A program made the position numbers and the translations under genes. Positions 10,301 through 20,789 of a stretch of DNA of 64,000 nucleotides are shown here, in pieces. The stretch comes from Tenebrio molitor. Lineage: Eukaryota > Arthropoda > Insecta > Coleoptera > Tenebrionidae. Below the pieces are notes generated by a model that had not been told where the DNA came from, did no database searches, and saw only the letters and a program-made list of their open reading frames with translations. The stretch lies in contig NC_091052.1 of the NCBI RefSeq assembly GCF_963966145.1, forward strand, positions 15,934,001 through 15,998,000, in the 5' to 3' direction. Every line of letters begins with the position of its first letter. The first letter of the stretch is position 1.

Positions 10301-12571
10301 AGAATCCTTGAGTACCGCGTGATGGGGCAAATATGTACAGTTCGGTTTATTTAATTCGCAACCCGGAACTTCCTCCATGTGACCCAAAGAGATGTAATCC
10401 CGCATGAATTGCACATAATCTGATTTTAGTGTAGGCCTTTTGTTTAGGTTTCGTTCCAGATTGTTAAAAAACTTTACAGCACTATCGCGGTTTGACTTGA
10501 GAATTGGAGGATCATTTTTTAATGGCAGTTTAACAAGAAACTTTCCGTTTGTTTGTCTGCACGTATTTTGAATAAAATGTTGCTCGCACATAATCTCTTC
10601 ATTTGAAAAGCATTTTTGTTCGGAAGGGTTGCTGCATTGTTCTAGTTCGAAGAATTTCTGCACCTGGTTCTCTAAAATGTCGGTTACCGACGTTAGAGAA
10701 AGCGAGCAGGTGCTTGAGCTATTGTTATTGTTCATATTTAGTGACCCACCCGCAATGAAACCTAAATGGGTATTTTGCAGCATTAGTTTGTTATGGTTCT
10801 TCAGTGTTATTTCCTTGCGGTCTTGACATAAAAGGTTCCAAAACAAATCAGCCCCGATAAGTAAGTCTACTGGTGCAGTTTCTAAGAATTTCGGATCGGC
10901 TAGCTGTAATTCCTTTGGAATATTTATTGCAGACATGTTTATGGTCACCAGGGGAAGATTTTCGGTTATTTTTTCCAGAACAAAACAACTTAAGTTCGCC
11001 GAAAACTTATTGTACTGAGACTTGATGTTTACCTGGACGGCCTGTTTGATGTTCGTCGAAATTTGACCAATTCCGCCAACGGTTATATTTACGGCTTTCT
11101 GCTGTAGACGTAATTTTTTGGAAAATGATGACGTAATATAACTGTTCATGGACCCTGCATCCAGGAGAGCTCTACATTTATGTGACTTATTATTACGATC
11201 TTCTATGAGAACGATCGCGGTTGATAACAAAACAATTGATGATTGGGACCTCATAGAATGAGCGTTTAAACTTTCTACCTGTGCTGGTGTTTCATTGGTT
11301 TGCGTGATTTGTCTTTCTTTGTGAAGCAGCGTATTGTGGCTTTGATTGCATTTACGGCATTTGAATTTGGACTGACAGTTGTTAACAAAATGATTGGTTC
11401 TTAGACAATTAAGACATAACTTCAGGTTTCGAGCTTGAGCGTTTCTTTCCTCTACATTTAATTTTGTAAATTCATTGCATTGAAAGATTGTATGATCGTC
11501 ATTTTTACAAAATGTACAATGTAGTTTGTTTGTGGCAACATAAGATGTAGTGCTTCGTTTTTGTGACATATTGTTTTTTGCATTATTGTGATTCGGATTG
11601 ACGTTCGATTTGGGGTGCAATAGATTTAAGGATTCCAACAACTGACATTTCTTTTCTAAAAATTCGATCGTTTGACCGTAAGTTGGAACCTCGTCGGTTA
11701 ATGTAGCCTGCCATTCTCTTGCAAGATTGTCGTCTAATTTGTCCACAATTATTACGACTAGAAGAGCGTGCCAAGTATCAATCGGTACTTCTAGCTGTCT
11801 TAACGCGGCAACATTTGAATTCAACATATCTAAAAAACACCTAAGTGACGAATGCGAGGCTTTAATTACTGGTGCCTTTGTGATGGCTATTATGTGATCG
11901 TGAACGATCAGCCGTTTGTTGCAGAACCGTTTCTTTAAGATATCCCACGCTACATTATAATTTTCTGATGACACCGTTAATGACTCGACTGCTCGCAAAG
12001 CTTCACCAGATAAACATGATCGCAAATATTGGAAACGTTGACAGTTGTTTAGCATGTTGTTTTCGTCTTCAATAATGGATTTAAATGAATTTTGAAATGA
12101 CAACCATTCCTTATAGCAACCAGTGAAAGATTTTAAATTTAAAGTTGGCAGATTCAATTTGATTGATTGATCACGATTAGAGCAATGTGAATTAGCGCTG
12201 GAACAACTACCGTTAGGATTCGCTGTGGCCGCAGTGTGCGGTGGAGGCGTCGTTTGTCTAATTTTTGTTTGAATTGATGATAATACATCGAGATACTTTA
12301 AATCAATTTCGTCGCGGTCCTGAGTCTGTGTCTCAATCGCCTCTGATGAAAGATCGAGTGATTCAATTTCAGTCTGTACCTCGTCATATTCTTTGAATAT
12401 TTGTTCGATGAATGTTTTTCTAGTTTCTAGTGGAGACACATCATTATCATTTGATTGAAAATTAGACACAAAGTTCTGAATACGCGTAATTCTAGCTTTT
12501 AATGAGGTTCTTTTCCTTTTTAGAGCCTCTAATTTGGCAATTGATTCATCTAATAAGGATGTCTCGGGCAT
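7346..12571 (-). CDS. BEL/Pao gag-pol polyprotein, 1,741 aa, intact
   Basis: A single frame encodes capsid and all enzymes needed for retrotransposition. Domains in order: an N-terminal coiled-coil-like segment (1-70); a DUF1759-type gag region (about 140-310); three zinc knuckles, two CX2CX4HX4C (352-365 and 386-399) and one CX2CX3HX4H (405-417); an aspartic protease with LLDAGS at 469-474, where DAG replaces the usual D-S/T-G; reverse transcriptase of the Pao type with YVDD at 885-888; RNase H with GDAS near 1,058, a conserved E near 1,103, TDST near 1,132 and NPADVLSRG near 1,176; an integrase with HH-CC zinc finger (about 1,367-1,406) and catalytic D1438, D1504, E1557; and a C-terminal DUF5641 segment (about 1,640-1,735). 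Length is normal for the family. The first ATG follows a ~310-base leader after the primer binding site. No stop or frameshift interrupts it. No env frame follows. Confidence 0.97.
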   Translation of the reverse strand: MPETSLLDESIAKLEALKRKRTSLKARITRIQNFVSNFQSNDNDVSPLETRKTFIEQIFKEYDEVQTEIESLDLSSEAIETQTQDRDEIDLKYLDVLSSIQTKIRQTTPPPHTAATANPNGSCSSANSHCSNRDQSIKLNLPTLNLKSFTGCYKEWLSFQNSFKSIIEDENNMLNNCQRFQYLRSCLSGEALRAVESLTVSSENYNVAWDILKKRFCNKRLIVHDHIIAITKAPVIKASHSSLRCFLDMLNSNVAALRQLEVPIDTWHALLVVIIVDKLDDNLAREWQATLTDEVPTYGQTIEFLEKKCQLLESLNLLHPKSNVNPNHNNAKNNMSQKRSTTSYVATNKLHCTFCKNDDHTIFQCNEFTKLNVEERNAQARNLKLCLNCLRTNHFVNNCQSKFKCRKCNQSHNTLLHKERQITQTNETPAQVESLNAHSMRSQSSIVLLSTAIVLIEDRNNKSHKCRALLDAGSMNSYITSSFSKKLRLQQKAVNITVGGIGQISTNIKQAVQVNIKSQYNKFSANLSCFVLEKITENLPLVTINMSAINIPKELQLADPKFLETAPVDLLIGADLFWNLLCQDRKEITLKNHNKLMLQNTHLGFIAGGSLNMNNNNSSSTCSLSLTSVTDILENQVQKFFELEQCSNPSEQKCFSNEEIMCEQHFIQNTCRQTNGKFLVKLPLKNDPPILKSNRDSAVKFFNNLERNLNKRPTLKSDYVQFMRDYISLGHMEEVPGCELNKPNCTYLPHHAVLKDSTSTKLRVVFNASFRSADALSLNDNLMAGPTIQPELFAILLRFRTFKYVVNGDIAKMYRMIEIHPDHSDYQRIVWRENTEDPLKTYRLTTLTYGTKPASFLATRCLKELALQNVNQYPEAAKAIQQDFYVDDLLTGGDSLENLITLRDQIIQILAHGGFLLRKWAANHPALIPDSHEPNLNVSFDKDAYTKTLGLFWNPNHDSLRYQVKQCDIPKRLTKREILSKTAQVFDPLGLVAPVVVKAKIILQQCWSLKIGWDDLLPETIYCAWVKILQELAHLNEIEIPRNIIKSSPVQVQLHGFGDASQIAYGAAVYLRTTDHSGNHQVHLICAKSRVAPLRAVTLPRLELCAALTLSRLFNTVLRTINVKIDQQFLWTDSTVVLAWINATSSNLQTFVGNRVSEIQTLTDAKDWYHVKSESNPADVLSRGALPGQLKTNKLWWNGPDWLSENNDTWPVSNVNLSDIEIPERRTVTLTNIHSRERQLPLLTKFSNYKKTERVMSWVLRFINNCRKPNQRQISSSLTCEELKDSMKAIMRLIQEVAFNDELACLKQNKPINKKSRLLCLNIFLDKNDNLIRAGGRLQNSSLTYDVKHPIVLPNDHHLIEALVKHVHIEQLHAGVQGTLAALRQNFWIISPRSVVRKILHQCLQCFKVKPSVMYPIMGNLPKSRVEPTRPFSISGVDYAGPIYIKECRGRSKRTVKAYICVFVCFSTKAVHLELVGDLTTQTFLNALKRFISRRGHVYHLYSDNATNFVGANRELLELRTFLKSASFSQITENLANKGISWHFIPPRSPHMGGIWEINVKSIKGHLKRTIGEVVLSYEELYTLLTRIEAVLNSRPLCPLSNDPNDLNPITPGHFLIGEPLTSISERDLTTTRINRLTQWQRVEQMRQHFWHRWQREYLVQNINRSKQLRGSGSRPSTPALEVGSMVILVEDNTPPLQWKLGRIVELHPGSDGVVRVVSVKTVNGIFKRATRKVCVLPANE

Positions 12572-12880
12572 AATGATTGATTTGATTTACGTGGTCGAGA
12601 TGAAAATTTGCGAAATTAGGAACAATAGAAAAAATCGTACGTAGTAATGCAGTTTGGAAGGGAAATTGAAAGGATTGAGAGCCACTAACCTTTGTTGATG
12701 TCTTGAGTGATGATCGCTTCGCTGCTACCCAATTCGGTGACTATTCGTGCTGCCCTTTTGCCCTTGCTGAAGGTGACGAAATCGTTGCTGCCCTCTGGGT
12801 GTCGAAACTGTTTCTTGAATTGTTGTTGTATTACACTTGTTATTACACTAGACGACCGTCGTGTGATATGGATTTAATCA
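12572..12880 (-). other. BEL/Pao untranslated leader
   Basis: About 310 bases between the primer binding site and the gag ATG. The leader should carry packaging and possibly splice signals, but none can be assigned. The short plus-strand ORF at 12,703-12,906 runs antisense into the LTR and is not taken as a gene. Confidence 0.6.
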
Positions 12881-12897
12881 TCCGGCTCGAAGGACCA
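12881..12897 (-). promoter_or_regulatory. Primer binding site, tRNA-Tyr
   Basis: On the minus strand, six bases after the 5' LTR, TGGTCCTTCGAGCCGGA is complementary to a tRNA 3' end reading TCCGGCTCGAAGGACCA. That is the 3' end of insect tRNA-Tyr including CCA (matched from memory of the fly gene). It is the minus-strand DNA priming site. Confidence 0.85.
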
Positions 12898-12903
12898 AAA
12901 TTA

Positions 12904-13172
12904 TGAACGATTAATCACTGTTGGGTGGTGATATTAGCCGTTCAAATGATATAGTCGTCTTTGTATAACTACTTAAAAACTTTATTGTATGACAAAATGT
13001 TGATGTACAAGTGTTAAGTACCAAGGATAGTGGTAGACTCTGGTTTTTGCCGCTATATCTCGACTTAAATAAGGGTGGGTGATTTCACCCCTCTCACAAA
13101 GAAAGTAGGCAGGACTACCTGCTACAGTACCTGTTTCTAACAATAACGTTCAAAATTACATTATTTTGTACA
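12904..13172 (-). repeat. 5' LTR of the BEL/Pao element
   Basis: 269 bp, on the minus strand beginning TGTACAAAATAAT and ending CGTTCA, so with canonical TG...CA termini. It appears identical to 6,886-7,154. Promoter and poly(A) elements inside were not assigned with certainty. Confidence 0.96.
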
Positions 13173-15077
13173 GAGGCCATTCTAAGGAGTTTTGCCGGTA
13201 CTTGTATTGTAGTCGCGTCCTAATGGGCACAAGTCTGCTCCTTCGGACTAAAAGAATTTTCTGTTTATTCCTTTGAACGATTTCCGTTTCATTTCTTCGA
13301 ATGTAGTGCTGCACGTCGATGAAAACATAATTTCATTTTACGTATTTGCACAATGCGCCTTATTTGACGTAGTAAGTAGAAGGTAAATAAAAATTTGTTA
13401 AATGGATATGAGCTGCTAGCACAAACACGATTCTTCTGAATAATAATAAGACTGGTGCGACTCCGAAATGAAAATACATTAGCTTCTTGCCGGAAAAACA
13501 AACTTATTAGAGCCATTTTCGCAAACGCAACGCTTTTTTCTCCGATAATTGTAAAATACTGAAAGCCCAATTTGAGAGACAGCGAAAAACTGTGGCTCCT
13601 TCTTTATTTTACACATTATCGCAGTGTTTTCTTGAACGATTCAGCTTTGTTATTCAGCTCTTTGTCTTCGATTTGCATCAGACTATCAAATTAATCCCTT
13701 GGATTTGAAATTGGGACGTCCTAACCTACGTCTTGAATTCGTGTCTTGACGCTATTCAGGTTTTGTTACGTCAAACAGAACGATTTTGCTAGATTCTGCA
13801 ATTTCTACAAAGTTTCTATTCAGTTGTGCTTTAAAGCTTTGCTGGATTTGCATTTTAAGCTGAAATGTGATAAAGAACAAAACAAGAAAAACTAAAATAG
13901 TGAAGTCACAACTCGATATCATTACCGACCTTTGAGATTCAAAAATTTAAACACAGCTCGTCAAATGTGTAATGTGTAATAAAAAAAAACACATTGGTAC
14001 ATTTTAAGTTGTACTCCTATCTTACAAATGTATTTCCTGTAAAGCTTATCTGTTATTGTATTTCAAACAACTTTTAGCGTTTCATTTTTCATTTTTATAC
14101 ACAAGAATTTTTATAAAAATTGAAGATAATTATTATCATTATGTTATTCATATTTGCCTGTGCATTTTTAATCTTGTAAACACTTCTAAAATGAAATAAT
14201 TAATGAAATTCCTCCGTCATTATGGAATGGAGTCGCTCCATAAATTTTCGAACAAGTTAATTATAAAGTTAACGACAATTTCTCATTTTTTTCCTTTAAT
14301 AATTTTCCGGCCAAGGTGTCATGTGGCCGCCGCAAACTTTTAATTGAACCTTAAACAAAATATCGTAAAGGAGGCTCACCGTATAATGACTTTTTAATGA
14401 CTCTAACACGAAACAGAGGGTGGGTGTATTTCGCACCGTTCACAATAACAATTAGGCAGTTGATCGGGTTGTTCCCGCTCGATATCGAAAAGGAAGTGGA
14501 AAATAAAACAGCGGCAGCTAGGAAATTACTAGAATCGTCCAACTTGCCAACTATTTAACGATCTCTTACCTTTCTGACAGTTTTACTATGACCCAGATTG
14601 CTCTGGACTAACGATTTGCATTAACCAAGAAAGCGCAAATCTATTACAACAGAGCCAGATTTACATCAAACAAAAGCCTTTTTCTGTGGAACCCCATTTT
14701 CCTTTTCGATGAGATAACGTTTTAGGTCCAGTTTACAGAAGCTAAATTAAATTAATCGTAATTAAATGCTAGATTAACTGAACGTAAACACGTGATCAGA
14801 TTGAACCAATCCAAGTTTCGTTTTCATGAGTTAATCGCCCATTAAAATTTAATTCGAACTAAATATTTAATTCTCTTTCTATAAACTTGCCTGTAAAGTT
14901 TCAGTTAAATAAAATTACATATCATGTATTTAAAATGAAAATTTTACTCGACATTTTATGTATCTACTACTAACAGTAAAAAAATTATGTATTGATTAGC
15001 ACTACTTCCACATACATCGATATTCTCGTACTTAATTAAGATTCAATATAAAAAATTTGACTTCATTCATTCCAATA
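13173..15077. other. No gene seen
   Basis: About 1.9 kb of AT-rich sequence right of the BEL/Pao element. The few short ORFs (13,289-13,570 minus, 14,351-14,542 minus) lack recognisable domains, splice context or conservation cues. No clear inverted arms. Confidence 0.4.
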
Positions 15078-15363
15078 TAGAGAGTCATTAAAAATGATTG
15101 TCCCATCGCAGTAGGCGTTGATGACGTAGTTGAATGTGCCGCAAGCTTCATAACATGAGTGAGACTAGTATCGCCGATAAGTGGCGCTACCGCTACCGCT
15201 ACTGTAAAATTACTAGATATATCTAGTAACTTTACGCTACTGCTACCGCTACCGGCAATCTGTCTACTAGTTTGTCTAACGTTGCGAAGCTGCGGCACAT
15301 CCAAAATTTGTGTGGATTTTCAACGCCAACTGCGATGGGACAATCATTTATAATGACCTTGTA
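15078..15363. mobile_element. MITE, second copy of the 2,049-2,268 family
   Basis: The ends share AAATGATTGTCCCATCGCAG with opposite orientation at 15,322-15,355. Inside, a CTACCG word is repeated (CGCTACCGCTACCGCTACTG and a second block near 15,236-15,260) around the 16-bp perfect palindrome ACTAGATATATCTAGT at 15,211-15,226. The overlapping ORFs on both strands are products of this symmetry. Confidence 0.7.
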
Positions 15364-15415
15364 TAATTTTGTTGTGTCGAATTATGTCGAGCCGTCAATA
15401 GTTAAATGTCAAATT

Positions 15416-15736
15416 ATACCGTGCGATCAACAATTATTTAGATCAAAGAAGTTTTTGAGCTTTGCGACGTATTTCCAAATCTGGACTTTCAGATGCTCTG
15501 GATTGTGGAAGTATTTTTGGTTGCATATATGTTTCAAATTACATTTGGACATTTTTACCGAAACTCGGCCAAACAATGATGACTCTTTTATGTTCTGAAG
15601 TAAAAACCATTTTTGCTTTAAATTTTGATTAATAATGACAGTTGTTTGACATTTATTAGCTGAGTTAGCAAAGATACGAAAAATCTGACACTGTCGTAGC
15701 CACCCCTTATCTAAGTAATTGTTGATCGCACGGTAT
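15416..15736. mobile_element. MITE with ACCGTGCGATCAACAATTA ends
   Basis: Perfect inverted ends: ATACCGTGCGATCAACAATT at 15,416-15,435 and its complement at 15,717-15,736. The interior shares long blocks (GGTTGCATATAT, CCGAAACTCGG, TTTTATGTTCTGAA, GCTGAGTTAGCAAAGATACG) with the copy split between 24,328-24,437 and 25,228-25,505. Non-autonomous. Confidence 0.75.
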
Positions 15737-18357
15737 ATGGAAAAAATTGATTTTTTTTTCTTATGAAATATGTGAACTGTTTTAAATGTTACTCAATCGT
15801 ACTTTAAATTTTATCGCATTAAAGCATTGCAAAATAGCGTTCCATACTTATCTTTGATTCAATTCGATAAATATTAGTTAAAGGCCAAAACACTTATATT
15901 TTATGATGTTCTTTTATTGAAGTATTAATAAAATTTTGTGCTGATGTTAAGAGTTTACGAAGTCATAAGCAATTTGGGTCGCGAAGCACATTGTTATGAT
16001 TTTTATACAATCGAATAGAATAAAAATTTTATTGTCCATGAACTGGACCGTTTTTATGTGAGAAATCTGTATGTGAAAATCAAAATAAGTGACCTTCGGG
16101 ACAAAGTATTGTAACTTTTTCTGATTAGGCGTCCCATATTTAAATTCAAGAAAACTTAATTAATGACAAACAAAAATCATCCCATTCACTTGCCAAGTAA
16201 TAATTTACACTAAATTAACGTTAACTCAACGCTACAGAAATGAACTTAAAATTTCACATTTGGACATTTTGACTGGCCTCATCTTCTTCGCTCCTTTATA
16301 AATCTTTATCACTAACTCCGACCAATTGTCAGGACGAGAGATTATTGTCAGTATTATTATTATTATACCTATCTATTTTGAATCATTTTTGAACTGATAC
16401 TATCCGGAGTTTCTCTGAACAATGAATCATGCATCGAATCTCAATAACATCATCTCCGTTCGCGTCACAGGTGCAGATTAGGTAAAGTTACAGATGCGTC
16501 CCAATCATTCTTCGTGCGTTAGAGTACATATTTTCGTTCGAATCAGATCTGTATTTTTTTTTCCAATTATTTTATTAAGGCCCGGTTTATTCATCTTCAA
16601 GTAACTTTATTTGAGCGGTAATTAACAAGGATCCACCAATAGCAGATTCTAAATCATAGCAACTACTGGCCAAATAAACCGGGCCTAAATAAACCAACCT
16701 CGTCATTTTTATATGTATATTTTTTTGTCATTCTTCTTTCATATTCTTCTACTCTGATTGTGAACGATTAGCTTCAACAAGTAAATTATAATTCTGGAAT
16801 AATTCTTCGTAAACACTGGCCTTAATTAATTAAAACAAAAAAGAACGTTTATTTTTTGGTGATTTTTTCTTGACAGGGAGACATAGCGTTACTGAAATCA
16901 GTTTGGTGCATGTAGGTGGAAAGCTTTAGAAGGGCGGTTTTCAGTGGCAAACATCCAATATGAAGCAGTGCCTGATTCAGTTGCGAGTCGCGTGTCGTCG
17001 GTGAGAAATTAAATGAGCAGGTCGATACCGAACCGTCAGAGATTGCCTGGAGATGTATCCTGAAGGATCGCACCCAGGTCTCTCTTCTTCCATTTCATTT
17101 ACAAGTGCCCAACTTCACCCATATAAATCCGGCCGCCTTCGCCATCCAAGAACGAAACCACTCCGACTTTTAGCCCTGCAATCTAGAACTTTCCTCACCC
17201 CCATAATTAAAGCGTTACAAACTATGAATTGCGATTCCGGATCTCGCTCCTGTTTCGAGTGGATTTTCCGAGTGCTTTCGATAGTTCCATTTAATCGCGG
17301 ATTTTTACTCCCACTGATTTACATCGGTCCTTTTTTATAATTGGAAGGGCGTGGGTGGATGATAATAAAACGGGACTTTGTTAAAGGGTGATCTTGCGCT
17401 TGCGGTCGCCGTTATTGGCAGATCTCTTAACTTGATTGGTCAATCACATTCTCGGACGTCAAGCAGATCTAGACCCCTGTCCTTTATTTCGGGCCATAAA
17501 CCGGTGACTTTTTCCGTCGTTCGCTGTTTGTTTCTTTGTCTCGGTTCCGGTGAAAAAGGGAAGACCGTCGAGCCGTGTCCGAGCCCTCTTTAATTTATAA
17601 TACTTAGGCAGACTTCGCTGACCAAGCTTTTCATCCAGAAAATCTAATTGATTACTTTTGTTGTACTTATTCGGGAATAGATAGTCGATAAATAAATCGC
17701 TTCGACGTACCCAGAGCCAAATTTACAACCTCCGGTTCGTGTTAAGAACGCACCAGTCGCGGCACACGTAAATCATCTCAACACGAAATTATTACGCGAT
17801 TTTTATCGACCACCACCCGATTGATTCGGTTACGAAACGTTATATTAAAGTCAAATTACGCCCAGCCCCCCGGTTTTCATAAGCTTGCCAAGCCCATCAA
17901 TAATGATCGTAATTGTTTATTATGTTACCCTGTTCTTCGCCAGTACTAACAATGGCTCGTTCTTCACTTCGTGCCTCAACAAATTCTCGATACAAAAAAG
18001 GTAAATGACCCTAAATTGTGAAAAATGACAACGCAATGGGAACATCCACACATAAATTTAGTTTGTGTACTGTAGAGGGTAACAGACGTAGGAATCCAAC
18101 GAAAACGTTTCACACTTAACAATAAAACGTTCCACCGTAAATTTCTACTAAATTAGAAAGATTACACGCCTGAAATGTAGACAACCAACTTTTATCTCAT
18201 TTTCTGCTCGACTGATTTGAATCCATTTTAATCGACATCTTTCAGGACATTCATTCCACACCCAAGAACAAAATCGGAATTCATAGATTGTTGTGACAAA
18301 GCGGCACATTAAAAAATCCTCCTCTTTCGTTGGGATCACGTCGAAAATTGAGGTACC
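15737..18357. other. Mostly single-copy sequence, no gene assigned
   Basis: About 2.6 kb. Contains an ATT microsatellite near 16,350-16,366 and the small MITE at 16,579-16,685 (listed separately). 16,850-17,600 is richer in GC and carries overlapping short ORFs on both strands, but none shows a known domain or convincing splice context. Confidence 0.35.
16579..16685. mobile_element. 107-bp MITE, GGCCCGGTTTAT ends, TAA flanks
   Basis: Ends GGCCCGGTTTAT / ATAAACCGGGCC, with TAA immediately outside each end (16,576-16,578 and 16,686-16,688). A 3-bp TWA duplication with G-starting inverted repeats suits the PIF/Harbinger group. That assignment is inference. Confidence 0.65.
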
Positions 18358-18359
18358 TA

Positions 18360-18590
18360 TAGTTATCCCAGAGCTGCAGCGATTTTATGGCAGGGTACCA
18401 TTGACAATAGGTTTAAACCGCAAGTACAACCCCTAATCGTAAATTCGTCCAAGTACTACCCTGTAAACTGACAGGTATAGAACAAAAATGATGATTGACA
18501 GGGGTCTCTTTATGCCGCTTATCGGCATCTCAACAGGCGTAATAATTACTGTTGCCCTGCCATAAAATCGCTGCAGCTCTGGGAGAACTA
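18360..18590. mobile_element. 231-bp MITE with ~38-bp near-perfect inverted repeats
   Basis: TA-flanked. The arms share CAGAGCTGCAGCGATTTTAT followed by GGCAGGG and differ at only one or two positions. Low divergence between arms suggests a fairly young insertion. Interior non-coding. Confidence 0.8.
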
Positions 18591-18592
18591 TA

Positions 18593-19294
18593 CAGCACCA
18601 GATACCTAGGCATTCTACCGGTTATTGGAAATTTACACTAAATGAATCTTTTGTAATGTTTAGAGCGAAAGCGAAAATGTTTAAAATGACTGACTAGCAT
18701 TCAGCAAATCTTTCGAAAAGTCAAACACTACGTGCCTTTACAAACACGCCGAGGAGTTATGATGCAATTTCCGGTTCTATTTTATTATTGCACCGTACAC
18801 AATAATGAGTTTCTCCGGGAAACAACGTTTCCAAGTTTCATTCGACATTTTATTAGGGTTCGTTTATAAACAGAGAACTTAAAAAAAGAATAAATTTAAC
18901 GCGTTGTCTCCTGTTCAGAACCAACACAGTAAGTGCTTGATTTTAGAATATGAGTTCAGAATTTTAAAAATCCAGGAAAGAAAATCTTTTAAAATATAAA
19001 AGGTAATTGGTAATTGGTGGTAATAAAGCTATTCAAAATTTAAAAAAAATCAGAGACGCATAGACTATGGACATGTATAACATTATAAAAATGAAGATCA
19101 TCTCAAGAAAGACTCATAAATAGAAAAAGAAAGCTTTCTTCCATATTGACATTATTATAAGAATTTTAAAAATATCAATCAGCAAAAAATAGTGTGAGAC
19201 TAAGTTCACATCCAAAGAATCAATACAAAAAATTGATTGTCACCCTGCGGACAATCCGGACCAGTGAAAGGCGTTACATCTGTGCATCTTAGTA
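18593..19294. other. No gene seen
   Basis: AT-rich stretch between two MITEs. No ORF of interest or repeat arm was recognised. Confidence 0.35.
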
Positions 19295-19543
19295 CAATCG
19301 TGGGCAATAAATTTTGGTCGTAATGTCAATTCAAAATTTGGTTAGATTGTCACAAATTAAAAATTTTTCCCTGCCTGATTATGCCCGTGTCAACAAACTG
19401 TCAAAAAATGAACAAAAAATGGCAATTAATGTCATACAACATGATGATAGGTTATGATATTTATGACTGTTTTACAATGGAGCATTTTCCAGTGCGTCAA
19501 AGAATGACATTGATGACCAAAATTTAGGTATTGCTCGCGACTG
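19295..19543. mobile_element. 249-bp TA-flanked MITE
   Basis: Left end after TA at 19,293-19,294 (CAATCGTGGGCAATA then AATTTTGGTC) is matched in inverted orientation by GACCAAAATTTAGGTATTGC up to 19,543 and a TA. The arms differ at several positions. Similar ends bound 40,167-40,503. Confidence 0.6.
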
Positions 19544-19665
19544 TACAAATCACTGCGTTAATCAACTTTGTAATAAATAAGGGAAAAACAATTATTCATA
19601 ATCACTAATCACTATTGATACTTACATTAACTGAACGGCAGACGGAAGAAAAACAGAGGTTATGT

Positions 19666-20786
19666 AAAGTCCATTCACGTTGGATTTTCCCTGTCAAATT
19701 GTTGTCACGTTGCAAGCCTGCGCCTCCTTTCCTAGTAATTTTTACATTATCGTGTTTTATTCGTGATAGAGCGATTTGACGTCTTTAATTTTGAATGTTC
19801 GTTTGACGTGTGAAATAAAGTCACAGATTTTTTAATAAAATTCTATTCCTGGGTGATTTTACCACGGCGAAAAGAAAAAAGGTTAGTTTTAAAATTGCGT
19901 TAACCTTCCACAACTGACGTAGTGTGACGAAACCCGCAAGCTAATACGGACTCAAGAAAAAATAGCTTCAGTTCGAAAATTAATTAGTTAGAATCCTTTA
20001 ATATTTAACGTATTGTATGTATTAACATGATTATAATCTATTTACGACCTTTATTGAGCAGTTTTAACAATACAACGTTATTTTAAAGGTAATATGTACA
20101 TCGAAAAAACTTAAATTAGAAAAAAATCATTAAAAATCAAAATACGCCTTTCTTTTGTGGTATGCAATTGTAACAATACATTCTTGAAACGTCACAACCA
20201 CAATCAAAACGTATAAGTGTCTCTGAATAACTGAAATTTTATTGCCAAATTTGTTCCATCATTTAGATGCATTCCTTACTTCCATCGCTTCCAATGAAAA
20301 AAACTTCACACAATTTCCTATTGGGTTCATTTTCTATAACTTATTCTGGTTCCTCATCACTTATCATGTTTGTCGCAGAAGGTTAAGTAAATGTAGTCAT
20401 TAAGGGTTTTTTCACTTAATCAACAACGCAAGCAGAAAAATACAACACCAGTAGGTAGGAGTTAGGTACCTATTGTATGTTCCTAATCCTATCATACCGA
20501 TTAACAATTGACACTATTTTTACTTTTTAGTGCAAATGATAACCAAATGGATGTATCTATTATTACCTATTGTTATCCCCTAAAAAGTTTAATAACATTA
20601 TTTGAAAAATGACTGTTTCTTTGCTGACAGCGAATAACATAACCTCTACAGTCTACGAATGATTTGGTTACTTTATCAGCCCGTATTGGTGACATACACA
20701 GCTAAAGCATTTTTGAACTAAAAATCACACCGCCACAATATTGAATTATTTGACCTTGACTAGGAAAATCCAACGTGAATGGACTT
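19666..20786. mobile_element. 1.1-kb TA-flanked element, AAGTCCATTCACGTTGG ends
   Basis: Perfect ~24-bp inverted ends (AAGTCCATTCACGTTGGATT then TTCC) with TA on both sides. An internally deleted, inverted copy lies at 49,090-49,487. No transposase frame is seen, so it is non-autonomous. Confidence 0.75.
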
Positions 20787-20789
20787 TAA

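Larger units (their letters stand above)
6881..13177 (-). mobile_element. Full-length BEL/Pao LTR retrotransposon with GAGGC target duplication
   Basis: Two direct 269-bp LTRs (6,886-7,154 and 12,904-13,172) flank one long gag-pol frame. The pentamer GAGGC sits at 6,881-6,885 and again at 13,173-13,177, the short duplication expected of BEL/Pao integrase. Reading on the minus strand the order is 5' LTR, primer binding site, leader, gag-pol, polypurine tract, 3' LTR. I found no difference between the LTRs and no break in the frame, so the insertion is recent and probably still complete. No envelope-type frame is present between the end of pol and the 3' LTR. Confidence 0.97.
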
